Translations under genes and position numbers: made by a program
From: Bacillus piscicola
Lineage (GTDB): Bacteria; Bacillota; Bacilli; Bacillales; Marinococcaceae
Direction: 5' to 3'
Assembly: GCF_022458745.1 (NCBI RefSeq)
Contig: NZ_JAJJJF010000001.1
Location: 62,001-126,000 of the forward strand
Length of the DNA stretch: 64,000 bases
In this document: in pieces, positions 44,961 through 53,517 of the stretch
How positions within the stretch are numbered: position 1 is the first letter of the stretch
Layout: every line of letters starts with the position of its first letter
Notes under the pieces: generated by a model
Databases searched by the model: none
What the model saw: the letters and a program-made list of their open reading frames with translations, nothing else
What the model was told of the DNA's origin: nothing

Positions 44961-46547
44961 ATGAAGTCCGGTAAAATTGACAAGGGAATATTTTTTGCGT
45001 CCCTTATGCTTATTGCTATTATCGTGGTCCCGGTGTTAATTAACGCAGAAAAGGGCACGCAGTTGCTGTCTAGTGTTCTAGCTTTTTTAACCAGCAATTT
45101 TGGGGCACTATACTTGGTCGGAGCGATGGTGGTATTTGGAATTGTCATGTATTTAGGGTTTGGAAAATACGGTAACATTAGATTCGGCAATACCAAACCA
45201 GAGTTCTCCACGCTTAGCTGGATTGCGATGATTTTCACATCCACGGCGGGATCAAGCTTAGTTTTCTGGGGATTTATTGAATGGGCGCACTATTATGGTT
45301 CCCCGCCGCCATTCGGGGTTGAACCGCTAAGTACAGAAGCGGCAAACTGGGCATCGACGTATGGAATTTTTCATTGGGGTTTCATGGGATTCGTTATTTA
45401 CTGTCTCCCTTCGATTGCGTTAGCTTACGCCGTATATATAAAGAAAATTCCATCTTTACGACTGAGTTCTGCTTGTAGAGGGGTTCTCGGGGACAAAGCA
45501 GACGGTTGGATGGGAAAAGGTATCGACGTTTTGTTCATGTTTGGTATTGTAGGAGGCGTCGGGACATCCCTGGGGTTAGGGACGCCGATGCTGGCGGAAG
45601 CAATTTCTGACGTTACTGCGATTCCACGCTCCATATGGCTGGACATCGGCATTATTTTACTATGGACATTGATTTTCTCAGGTAGTTTATATTTCGGTCT
45701 TAAAAAAGGCTTGAAAGTCTTAAGTGATATCAACTTATGGATTTATATATTATTTCTCTTACTCTTTTTGGTTTTTGGACCAACGTTGTTCATTATTAAT
45801 AAGACGGTAGATAGCTTAGGATTACTATTTCAGAATTTTATACGGATGAGTCTTACAACGGACGCCGTAGGAGGTTCAACTTTCGCACAAGACTGGACCA
45901 TTTTCTATTGGGGCTGGTGGTTCGCGTTTGCCTCTTATATGGCAATGTTTACAGCAAGAATTTCCAAAGGGCGTACCATACGTCAATTAGTAATGGGAAT
46001 GTGTGGGGGAGGATCGATAGGCTGTTTGTTGGCATTCTCGTTTTTTGGGAACACAAGTCTTTATTTTCAGTTAAATAAAATAGTACCGATAATGGATATC
46101 ATGGATACGCAGGGTGCTCCGGCTGCTATCGTTGCCACTATCAAAGCGTTACCAATTGGCGGCGCACCACTCATCATTCTCTTTATCATTTTCTGTTTCA
46201 TCTTTTTGGCAACAACGATTGATACAGCTGCGTACACACTGTCACAGGTGTCCATGCCTTCCTTCGAAGTTGGAAAAGAACCGCCAAGATGGGTGCGTTT
46301 GTTTTGGGCAGGAGTGCTTTGCTCCGTTGCTACGATTCTATTGTATGGCGGAGGATTGGATGCCTTGCAGACACTAGCCGTTATTACAGGTTTCCCGATT
46401 TTATTTATCTTTGTCTTGATTAATATGTCTCTCTTTAAATGGTTGAAGGAAGATTACGGTGTCCAAAGTACGGACAAACAACACATTGAACAGTTAAATG
46501 CAGAGAATACAACTCATCCTGTAAAATCACGAAACGTTTCCGGGTGA
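44961..46547 (+). CDS. BCCT-family transporter
   Basis: A 528-residue betaine/carnitine/choline transporter with 12 helices. Family pattern: STAGSSLVFWGFIEWAHYY (helix 3 region), GIFHWGFMGFVIYCLPSIALAY, and the signature DWTIFYWGWWFAFASYMAMF with ARISKGRTIRQL. The termini are shorter than those of osmosensing BetP, which suggests nutrient uptake over osmotic control. AAAGGAGG precedes the ATG. It should import the substrate of the Rieske oxygenase. Confidence 0.9.
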   Translation: MKSGKIDKGIFFASLMLIAIIVVPVLINAEKGTQLLSSVLAFLTSNFGALYLVGAMVVFGIVMYLGFGKYGNIRFGNTKPEFSTLSWIAMIFTSTAGSSLVFWGFIEWAHYYGSPPPFGVEPLSTEAANWASTYGIFHWGFMGFVIYCLPSIALAYAVYIKKIPSLRLSSACRGVLGDKADGWMGKGIDVLFMFGIVGGVGTSLGLGTPMLAEAISDVTAIPRSIWLDIGIILLWTLIFSGSLYFGLKKGLKVLSDINLWIYILFLLLFLVFGPTLFIINKTVDSLGLLFQNFIRMSLTTDAVGGSTFAQDWTIFYWGWWFAFASYMAMFTARISKGRTIRQLVMGMCGGGSIGCLLAFSFFGNTSLYFQLNKIVPIMDIMDTQGAPAAIVATIKALPIGGAPLIILFIIFCFIFLATTIDTAAYTLSQVSMPSFEVGKEPPRWVRLFWAGVLCSVATILLYGGGLDALQTLAVITGFPILFIFVLINMSLFKWLKEDYGVQSTDKQHIEQLNAENTTHPVKSRNVSG

Positions 46548-46650
46548 TGGACCGTCTGCAATTCTCTCATGGCTTACTTATACGGCTTCATAAATTGTGA
46601 ACTAATATCTTGCCTATGTATATAAAGGGAATCTAATAGGAGTGATCGTC

Positions 46651-48075
46651 ATGAATAGCAAAAATTATATTAACGGAGAATGGATGCAGCCGGACCACGG
46701 TCAAAGGGATGTCGTAAGCCCTGCTAATCTTGAAGATACCGTGGGGACGCTTTATTATTCTGATACGGAATACGTCTTTCAAGCAACCGCCGCGGCAAAT
46801 GCTGCCTATAAGGAATGGTCCCAGCTTTCAGGGGCGGAGCGCGGCACTTACCTTACAAAGATGGCGCAGGCCCTGGAAGAGAACGGGGAAGAGATTGCAA
46901 CTCTAGGTACGAGAGAAACAGGGAAACCCATTACCGAGATGAGAGGGGAAATCAAGCGGGGTGTGCAGTTGCTTCACTATTATGCCTCGATGGGACTCGA
47001 AGCAGAGGGAAGTGTGATCCCTTCCTCTCATGCGGATGTCCATCAATTCACAACAAAAACCCCGTTAGGAACGGTGGCGCTCATTCCCCCGTGGAATTTC
47101 CCGGTCGCGATTCCAATCTGGAAAATGGCGCCTGCTTTACTGTGCGGAAACACGATTGTCTGGAAACCGGCGGATATCGCTTCCTTAACCGCTGTGAAAC
47201 TAGTAAAGTGTTTGGAAGGTATTTTGCCGGACGGTGTGCTTAACTTAGTCATTGGCAGAGGCAGGCATGTGGGGAACCCTTTATTAGAAGAGGCAAATAT
47301 CCATGGAGTCAGTTTCACGGGGTCCACTGCTACCGGTACACGGGTCAGTGAAACATGCGCGCGCCGGAATATTAAGTGTCAGACCGAAATGGGAGGAAAG
47401 AACCCATCGATTGTGTTGAAAGATGCTAATTTAGACAAAACGATACCGAAACTCATCAGCGCCTCGTTTAGTTCAGCGGGTCAAAAATGTACAGCGACGA
47501 GCCGTATGATCGTGGAAGCGGATATTTTCGACGAGGTGGCAGAACGCTTGAAAAAGGAAGTTGCTGCCTTGGAGGTTGGCTCTCCGTTGGACCCTTCTAC
47601 TTATGTAGGCCCAGTGGCTTCAGAAGATCAGTACAAGACAGTCAGTGAATTTGCTGAACTTGCGCGCGCGGAGGCGGAAGTGGTCGTGGAGCATGAAGGA
47701 GAAACAGAAAACGGTTATTACGTCCATCCCATGATTGTCACCGGTGTCCCACGCACCCATTCCCTCATGCAGGATGAAATATTTGGTCCTGTCGTTGTTT
47801 TATATAAAGTAAAAGACTATGAAGAAGCAACCGAAGTCGCAAATGATACGGAATACGGCCTAAGCGCCGCTATTTTCACCGAAAACCTCGCGTATGCCCA
47901 CCGCTTTTTACGCGAAGCCGAGGCAGGAATGGTAAGAGTCAACATGGAAACATCCGGCGTGGAATACCAGGCACCATTCGGCGGGATGAAGATGTCCAGC
48001 TCCTACTTGAGAGAACAAGGAAAAGCAGCCCTCGATTTTTATACACAAACGAAAACGTGCACGATTCAATTTTAA
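46651..48075 (+). CDS. NAD(P)-dependent aldehyde dehydrogenase
   Basis: A 474-residue aldehyde dehydrogenase. Seen: PPWNFPVAIPIWKMAPALLCGN, GSTATG cofactor loop, general base in TEMGGKNPSIVLKD, and the catalytic cysteine in SSAGQKCTATSRMI. The ATG at 46651 lies 7 bp after AGGAG (a GTG at 46642 overlaps that site). The likely job is oxidising the aldehyde left by the oxygenase, for instance betaine aldehyde or malic semialdehyde. Its family also includes alpha-ketoglutarate semialdehyde dehydrogenases, so substrate assignment is open. Confidence 0.88.
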   Translation: MNSKNYINGEWMQPDHGQRDVVSPANLEDTVGTLYYSDTEYVFQATAAANAAYKEWSQLSGAERGTYLTKMAQALEENGEEIATLGTRETGKPITEMRGEIKRGVQLLHYYASMGLEAEGSVIPSSHADVHQFTTKTPLGTVALIPPWNFPVAIPIWKMAPALLCGNTIVWKPADIASLTAVKLVKCLEGILPDGVLNLVIGRGRHVGNPLLEEANIHGVSFTGSTATGTRVSETCARRNIKCQTEMGGKNPSIVLKDANLDKTIPKLISASFSSAGQKCTATSRMIVEADIFDEVAERLKKEVAALEVGSPLDPSTYVGPVASEDQYKTVSEFAELARAEAEVVVEHEGETENGYYVHPMIVTGVPRTHSLMQDEIFGPVVVLYKVKDYEEATEVANDTEYGLSAAIFTENLAYAHRFLREAEAGMVRVNMETSGVEYQAPFGGMKMSSSYLREQGKAALDFYTQTKTCTIQF

Positions 48076-48105
48076 AAGAGAAAGAGAACGCTAACACATA
48101 ACAAT

Positions 48106-48147
48106 CAAGGTCACGAAACCGTGGATGATCCAAGGTTTCGTGACCTT
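48106..48147 (+). terminator. Terminator of the quaternary-amine locus
   Basis: CAAGGTCACGAAACC and GGTTTCGTGACCTTG form a perfect 15-bp stem with a 12-nt loop. Followed only by GCGTTT, but the stem is very stable and symmetric. Confidence 0.7.
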
Positions 48148-48176
48148 GCGTTTATGGCTGAAAAACGGTAAGCCGC

Positions 48177-48374
48177 TCAGTCACTACAGCAGCATTGTGC
48201 TTCCATTCTCCTCAACCGTTCCTCTATCCTATCGACTTTCTGCTTAATCTCCTGGGTCATTTTCATATGTTCCCTCATCATTTTCTTCATGTCGTCCATG
48301 TCATTCATCGGCATATTCATTTCCGCTCTCCCTGCGTAAGGGGGATAATAGTTGTGTGGATATGGATAATACAA
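48177..48374 (-). CDS. Small coiled-coil protein with tyrosine-rich start and CCC end
   Basis: A 65-residue protein. It begins YYPYPHNYYPPY, passes through a methionine-rich stretch (MNMPMNDMDDMKKMM) into a heptad helix (KQKVDRIEERLRRMEAQ) and ends QCCCSD. The start is TTG at 48374 behind GGGAGTG. The composition resembles small spore-coat or surface proteins, but I do not recognise a family. It sits next to repeat array 8. Confidence 0.5.
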   Translation of the reverse strand: MYYPYPHNYYPPYAGRAEMNMPMNDMDDMKKMMREHMKMTQEIKQKVDRIEERLRRMEAQCCCSD

Positions 48375-48468
48375 ATTGTTTCACTCCCGTAAAGAATTTT
48401 CGTTTCACGGTATATATATGAGTGTCCTGCAAATATGTGTGTCGTCCTCCGTGAATCCCCGAGTATCA

Positions 48469-48857
48469 GGTACCATGCACGCTTTATAAGACCAATATTC
48501 GTGAGCTGTGCCACCAAATTGGTCTTATGGATGCCCTAAAAGACCAGTTTCGTGGGAAAGTCTATCAAATTTGGTCTTATGGGCGGTTCAAAAGACCAAA
48601 ATCTACTTAAATCCCCGTGTATCCGGTCTTATGAGCACGTCCAAAGACCGTTTTTCATGATTTGTACAGCCAAATTGGTCTTATGCACGCCCTAAAAGAC
48701 CAGATTTGTGGAAAAATCTATCAAACTAGGTCTCATGAATGCGTCATAAGACCACGTTCCCCTAAAATCCTCGTATATCTGGTCTTATGAACGTCTCATA
48801 AGACCGAATATCGTGAGTTTCGCAGCTAATTTAGTCTCATGACTTCCAGCGCCGCCT
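48469..48857. repeat. 52-bp dyad repeat array 8 (8 monomers, 156-bp higher-order repeat)
   Basis: Starts: 48469, 48521, 48573, 48625, 48677, 48729, 48781, 48833, all 52 bp apart. Linkers cycle A-B-C: A (..CGTGAG..GC..CCAAATT) after 48469, 48625, 48781; B (..GTGG.AAA.TCTATCAAA) after 48521 and 48677; C (..AAATCC.CGTATAT) after 48573 and 48729. Most arms keep GGTCTTATG and (C/A)TAAGACC or AAAAGACC. The last unit is decayed. Confidence 0.95.
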
Positions 48858-49297
48858 GGCAGTGAATCTAATCCCGAAGAAAAACCTGCAACATACTTGA
48901 TCTCCCTCGGCACTCCCATCTTAATCAAACGTTTGTTTACATCTAAAGCGCGTAGGGTTGGCTTTTTTATAACAGCTGACACGGTACTCTTTTTCAATGC
49001 TGGTCTCATAAGCGCCATACGAAGCCAGTTTTCTGCAGCAACCCCGCTGCCAAACAGAGTTTGCTTGATCGGCAAGCGTACTTCACTAAATCTTGATCAT
49101 GGAAGGAAGGGAAGTAGGCATCCTGCTGAGCAGGGTGTCTTTTTTACACTCTTTTGTCCTTGCCCTCTTTCATAAAAAAGTATTAGTAAATAGTTATGTG
49201 AAATGGTCGATACTACTGATAATAAGTATAAATGGTTAAGCGTAAAGAACTAAATGAGGTTTGCTAAAAATACCCATTACATGGAGGGTGGCAGGGG
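48858..49297. other. Intergenic stretch without a recognised gene
   Basis: After array 8 there is a 240-bp stretch with an open minus-strand frame (to 49075) that I cannot match to any family, then a terminator-like hairpin (CATCCTGCT / AGCAGGGTG plus TTTTTT near 49112-49146). It may be a decayed gene. No promoter or RNA gene was recognised. Confidence 0.35.
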
Positions 49298-49804
49298 ATG
49301 CTGGATCATCTTATTACGTCGAAAACAAGAATTCGGCTGTTAATTAAGTTTTTTGTGTATGAAGAAATGGAAGCGTATTTACGCGAGCTTACAAAGGAAT
49401 TCGGGGATGCCACGAACGCGGTGCGGGTTGAGCTGACCCGCTTAACAGAGGCAGGACTGTTGATCCGGTCCGAGGTGAAAAACCGAAAGATGTACCGTGC
49501 CAATACCAAGCACCCGCACTTTGCGGATATTCAGTACATCGTGAGGCGATACATAAAATGGTACAACTTCCAGCAAACCTACCTGGATAAGGGGAGTACG
49601 CTCGAAGCGATTTACCTGTTGGAGGACGCGGCTAGAACGAGCCAGTATGAATACATCCTGCTGCACCCCGAAGACGCCAGTAAAGTTGCCTCATACAACG
49701 CAGATGCCCTGCGTATACGTGTGTTAGAGAATAAAGATATTGAAAAACTCCAGGGAAAAAACATACCGTGCTTTTGTATTTGGAGAAAGCAATTTGGTAC
49801 GTAA
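49298..49804 (+). CDS. Winged-helix transcriptional regulator
   Basis: A 168-residue protein whose N-terminal 70 residues form a winged helix-turn-helix of ArsR/MarR type (TSKTRIRLLIKFFVYEE, LTKEFGDATNAVRVELTRLTEAGLL, then a basic wing RSEVKNRKMYRAN). The C-terminal half (about 80-168) is alpha/beta and unassigned. Asparagine and arginine in the recognition helix support DNA binding. Not obviously linked to a target gene; the next gene is an exporter. Confidence 0.65.
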   Translation: MLDHLITSKTRIRLLIKFFVYEEMEAYLRELTKEFGDATNAVRVELTRLTEAGLLIRSEVKNRKMYRANTKHPHFADIQYIVRRYIKWYNFQQTYLDKGSTLEAIYLLEDAARTSQYEYILLHPEDASKVASYNADALRIRVLENKDIEKLQGKNIPCFCIWRKQFGT

Positions 49805-49910
49805 AAAACTAAAAAGAGTCATTGACCTCAGTGTTGTGGAACATAAGATGGTGCAATAGTTGTTGTGATCAAAATAATAAATTTTCCATATATGGGTTGT
49901 TTTATAGACC

Positions 49911-49948
49911 CAGGTCACTATCTGTGCATAAGTGGCCTGGATTTCTTA
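49911..49948 (+). terminator. Terminator after the winged-helix gene
   Basis: CCAGGTCACT and AGTGGCCTGG pair with one mismatch around an 11-nt loop, then ATTTCTTAT. Confidence 0.55.
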
Positions 49949-50012
49949 TACTGTCAGTAAGTGATCAGAATTGCATATAGGTTCAGAAAAAATAATTAAA
50001 GGATTTTGCGAT

Positions 50013-51167
50013 ATGAAACGTTCATCTATTTATCTCTTATCATCCGGGCATTTTACAGTCGATTTTTATCAAGGTGTGGTGCCGGCGCTGATTCCGTTTT
50101 TCATCGAACAACATCACTTTACTTACGCGGCTGCGGCCGGATTGATTTTTGCGGCTAATGTTACTTCTTCCATTGTGCAGCCGGTGTTTGGGCAGTTTTC
50201 AGACGTGCATCCAGCTCCCTGGCTCATGCCGGTAGGGGTTTTACTCGCTGGCGGAGGTCTTGCTTTCACCGGGTTATTTTCCGAGTATTGGCTTATTCTT
50301 TTGCTGACGGCCATCAGTGGTGTCGGCATTGCCGCTTATCATCCGGAAGCCGCGCGGAATGTCAACCGCGTCGCAGGAGAGAAAAAATCACTAAGCATGA
50401 GCATCTTTTCCGTCGGCGGAAATGCCGGTTTTGCGGCGGGCCCCTTAGTTGCCACCGCTTGTCTCGCTGCAGTAGGATTACGCGGATCGTTACTCTTAAT
50501 CCTGCTCGCAGTTGTTATCGCGATCCTGTTGTTCAGCCAGTTGATCCGATTTAAAACGAGTAACCTCGAAAAAAGCAAACAGAAGCAAGCCGTCACGGAA
50601 AAAACAGAAAAGGATCAATGGGGACCCTTCAGCCGGTTAACGATCCTGCTCATTTCCCGCTCGATTCTCTTTTACGGCATGAATACCTTTTTGCCGCTGT
50701 ATTGGATTAATGAATTATCCCAATCCAAAGTGGCCGGCGGCAGCGCCCTGACGGTGTTATTGTTAAGCGGCGCAGGAGGGACGCTGCTTGGAGGCTATCT
50801 CGCCGATCGAGTAGGACGGAGGACGGTCGTATCTGCGTCTTTTCTTTTGTTGATCCCGATGCTGATTTTATTTTTGTCCGTCACTCACGTGTTTGTGGCT
50901 ACTGCCCTTCTCATCCCGCTCGGCGTTTTATTGTTCGCCCCTACTAGCGTCATGGTCGTCATGGGGCAGTCGTATTTACCGAACCGCATCGGCATGGCAT
51001 CCGGCGTCACACTCGGAATCGCCATCTCAGCAGGAGGCGTCATGGCACCGGCACTCGGATGGCTCGCCGACCAAAGCAGCCTGCATACGATGTTTTTAGC
51101 AGCCATCTCCTTTCCAGTCCTCGCCGCCATCCTCTCCTTCACCCTGCCGAAAAAAGAAGGGGTCTAA
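50013..51167 (+). CDS. MFS exporter of the fosmidomycin-resistance (Fsr) type
   Basis: A 384-residue 12-helix exporter. SSGHFTVDFYQGVVPALIPFF at the N-terminus and AISGVGIAAYHPEAARNVNRVAG are characteristic of the Fsr family; LADRVGRRTVV is motif A of the second half. The ATG at 50013 follows AAAGGA; an upstream in-frame extension has no ribosome site. Substrate may be fosmidomycin-like phosphonates or another drug. Array 9 follows. Confidence 0.85.
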   Translation: MKRSSIYLLSSGHFTVDFYQGVVPALIPFFIEQHHFTYAAAAGLIFAANVTSSIVQPVFGQFSDVHPAPWLMPVGVLLAGGGLAFTGLFSEYWLILLLTAISGVGIAAYHPEAARNVNRVAGEKKSLSMSIFSVGGNAGFAAGPLVATACLAAVGLRGSLLLILLAVVIAILLFSQLIRFKTSNLEKSKQKQAVTEKTEKDQWGPFSRLTILLISRSILFYGMNTFLPLYWINELSQSKVAGGSALTVLLLSGAGGTLLGGYLADRVGRRTVVSASFLLLIPMLILFLSVTHVFVATALLIPLGVLLFAPTSVMVVMGQSYLPNRIGMASGVTLGIAISAGGVMAPALGWLADQSSLHTMFLAAISFPVLAAILSFTLPKKEGV

Positions 51168-51258
51168 GGGGAGCGGGATTCATAAGACTGGGGACGCGCG
51201 GATTTTCACGGGGGCTTCATGAAGGGCTCAAGCAAAAGGCAGTTCTAAGGTGAAAAAC

Positions 51259-51647
51259 AGTCTTAAGGGATGTTCAAAAGACCAAGGAAGCTAGCGTTTT
51301 CGTTGAAAGTGGTCTTTAGGAGCTGCCAAAAGACCAAACTGTCGGTATTTTTATCAGAAATTGGTCTTAAGGAGCGTTCAAAAGACCAAGATAGCTGAAG
51401 ATTTCATCAAAAATGGTCTTAAGAAGTGTTCAAAAGACCAAGACAGCTAGATATTTTATCAAAAGTGGTCTTAAGAGGTGTTCAAAAGACCAGGATTGCT
51501 AGCATTTTCGTCAAAAGTGGTCTTATGGGATGTTCATAAGACCAGGAGTGCTAGAGTTTTCATCACAAATGGTCTTATGGAAGGTTCCTAAGACCAAGAT
51601 TACTAGATTTTCCATCAGAACCGGTCTCATGACACGCGCTGCGGCGG
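51259..51647. repeat. 52-bp dyad repeat array 9 (8 monomers)
   Basis: Starts: 51259, 51311, 51363, 51415, 51467, 51519, 51571, 51623, all 52 bp apart. Inner units read GGTCTTAAG..GTTCAAAAGACC; the last three switch to GGTCTTATGG..CATAAGACC or GGTCTCATGA. Linkers share GCTAG.(A/G)TTTTC(A/G)TCAAAA. The following gene starts one half-monomer past the end of the array. Confidence 0.95.
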
Positions 51648-51701
51648 GCTATTGTACCAAAAGGGCGCTGTTTCTTGGGGCAAGGGGCTTTAGGAATAGC
51701 G

Positions 51702-52817
51702 ATGACGCGAGTTTTAAATAGAATTGCAGAAAGGCGGGATGGAAGCGTGATTTATTTTTCCATGGATGATGAACTTGTCAGACTGGATGAAGAGAGCGGC
51801 AGGTCCGAGGTGATTCTGAAGGGGTTGCAAGTGGTCAGTTTTGCATCGGATCCTTCCGATACGAAGCGGCTTTATTGCGGAACGTATGGGCACGGGTTGT
51901 GGCGAAGTGTGGATGCCGGTGATAACTGGGAGCCGGTTGGGGTGCCGCACGTTAGGATGCCGGTGCAGGATGACGTGATTCATTCCCCGCATATTTTGTC
52001 GCTGACTGTTAGTGCCAAGCAGTCCGAAAAAGGCTACAGCTTCGTGTATGCGGGAACGGAGCCGAGCGCGATTTATTATTCGGACGACGGCGGTGACACG
52101 TGGCACGAATATAAGGACATTCAAACGCTGCCGTCGAAGCCGATATGGAGCTACCCGCCCCGTCCGCATACGAGTCACGTTCGCTGGCTCGAAACCAGTC
52201 CGAACGATCCAGAACAGCTGTTTGTGGCCATCGAATTCGGCGCATTTCTGCGGAGTCTCGATGGCGGAAACCACTGGGAGGATCGAAAATTCAACGGTCC
52301 CGTCGATACCCATACGTTTGCGCTCCATGAAAAAGCGCCGGGACGTATCTATGCCGCGACCGGAGACGGATTTTTCCAAGCAGGACGCGGCTACGCAGAA
52401 AGCACCGATGCCGGCGCCACGTGGAAACATCCAAACGAAGGGCTTCGCAATCACTATTTGTACACACTAGCGGTCGATTCCGGGAATCCGGATATTGTGC
52501 TCGTTGGGGCCGCAGACGCGCCGTGGTATGCCCACGTCCCGAGCCGCGCGAATTCCACGATTTACCGAAAAGAAGGCGAAGCGCCGTGGGAAGAAGTAAC
52601 CGCCGGCCTGCCCCGTCCAGAGGGCATGCTCATTTCCACCTTAACCGCGCACCCAGACCAAGCCGGTGTGTTCTACGCCCTCAACAACCACGGCCTCTTT
52701 CGCTCAGACGATACAGGCCGCACCTGGAGAAACATGGACATTCCCTGGAAAGAGACATATCAAACTGAACACCCGAATGTGCTGGTTTGTGTACCCTGGT
52801 CTTGTAAAAATAAATAG
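51702..52817 (+). CDS. BNR/Asp-box repeat (sialidase-like propeller) protein
   Basis: A 371-residue protein built of beta-propeller blades with at least five Asp-box motifs of S-x-D-x-G-x-x-W type: SVDAGDNW (about 69-76), SDDGGDTW, SLDGGNHW, STDAGATW and SDDTGRTW. There is no signal peptide. Asp-boxes mark the fold rather than an activity, and no sialidase arginine triad is evident, so it may be a cytoplasmic binding or glycosidase-like protein. The ATG at 51702 has AGGA upstream; a GTG at 51747 behind GGCGGG is an alternative start. Confidence 0.7.
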   Translation: MTRVLNRIAERRDGSVIYFSMDDELVRLDEESGRSEVILKGLQVVSFASDPSDTKRLYCGTYGHGLWRSVDAGDNWEPVGVPHVRMPVQDDVIHSPHILSLTVSAKQSEKGYSFVYAGTEPSAIYYSDDGGDTWHEYKDIQTLPSKPIWSYPPRPHTSHVRWLETSPNDPEQLFVAIEFGAFLRSLDGGNHWEDRKFNGPVDTHTFALHEKAPGRIYAATGDGFFQAGRGYAESTDAGATWKHPNEGLRNHYLYTLAVDSGNPDIVLVGAADAPWYAHVPSRANSTIYRKEGEAPWEEVTAGLPRPEGMLISTLTAHPDQAGVFYALNNHGLFRSDDTGRTWRNMDIPWKETYQTEHPNVLVCVPWSCKNK

Positions 52818-52829
52818 TGGCCATTGGCA

Positions 52830-53045
52830 GCCAAAGGTATTCATAAAGCAAATTAGACTCGAAATATTCATTCAAAAATTTCACAGGGTAATCAAGCATA
52901 TTTTCTTCTACAACAACGACCCCGGCAATAATAGAAAGATAAGAGGTTACTAAATAAAGGATAATCCACTCTGTGAAAAGACAGCTTTTTCAGGCTAAAG
53001 CATAATAAGGCAAGCACGATCACTAAAAATATCCACAAAATAATG
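52830..53045 (-). pseudogene. Remnant of a CBO0543-like membrane protein
   Basis: Reading the minus strand, a hydrophobic frame (WAYGSIILWIFLVIVLALL ... YPLFSNLLSFYY) ends near 52915 and continues in another frame as IAGVVVVEENMLDYPVKF then NEYFESNLLYEYLWLPMATI. Joined, this looks like the first half of a CBO0543-type protein with a frameshift and no proper start or C-terminus. No function expected. Confidence 0.45.
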
Positions 53046-53259
53046 CTTCCATATGCCCATTAGCTCTCTTCTCAAACTGTCTTGTTATCCATTATGGCCT
53101 AGTTGTACAGAGTTACCCCCATTTTATAGATTCGACAGCTTCACTATAAATCAGTGCGGCTGTTTTTTTTGTCTACATGTTACTGGAAAAAAGAAAACCT
53201 GGCCTGCAGGAAGAAGGCGAAAGAAAAATGAGGATTTTCGGGGTGCCCCCACGCAAATA

Positions 53260-53384
53260 ATCCATACTAAATTGAAAAGTATCTAGACTTCGGACAGGGA
53301 TATCCACACTTAAACACACAGAATCCATATTTGCGGAAAGATACCCACACTTAATGGAGAAGAATCCAGACTTCGAGGTTTCAT
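53260..53384. repeat. 21-bp iteron block 1 (6 units)
   Basis: The motif ATCCA(T/G/C)ACTT recurs at 53260, 53281, 53302, 53323, 53343 and 53364, with steps of 21 or once 20 bp. The remaining 11 bases of each unit vary but are A/G rich. A dyad pair of the 52-bp family follows at 53418. Confidence 0.85.
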
Positions 53385-53417
53385 GAGACACGAATTTCAA
53401 GGAAACGAGCAAAACTA

Positions 53418-53494
53418 GGTCTCATGAGCGTTTCATAAGACCGGAGATACGGATGCTACCGTTAATTCTAGTCTCAAGCCGCCTAGTGTACCTC
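53418..53494. repeat. Two 52-bp dyad monomers between iteron blocks (array 10)
   Basis: GGTCTCATGAGCG..TTTCATAAGACC at 53418 and a decayed unit (AGTCTCAAGCCGCC) at 53470, 52 bp apart. They separate the two blocks of 21-bp iterons. Confidence 0.85.
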
Positions 53495-53517
53495 GTTCCG
53501 GTCATGTCGCGTGAAGA

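Noticed and set aside
48785-49075. Minus-strand gene overlapping array 8
   Set aside because: The frame starts at a TTG without a ribosome site, matches no family I know and ends inside a decayed repeat monomer; recorded only as a possible relic.
51702-52817. Secreted sialidase
   Set aside because: Asp-boxes are present but there is no signal peptide and no evident arginine triad or catalytic tyrosine/glutamate pair.
4698-53494. CRISPR arrays
   Set aside because: The spacers (linkers) are repeated and related within each array, the repeat is dyadic with substitutions, and no cas gene is in the window.
4698-53494. Ordinary transcription terminators
   Set aside because: Core dyads have only six clean base pairs at the ends, lack T-runs, and occur in long trains in every gene orientation, including between divergent genes.
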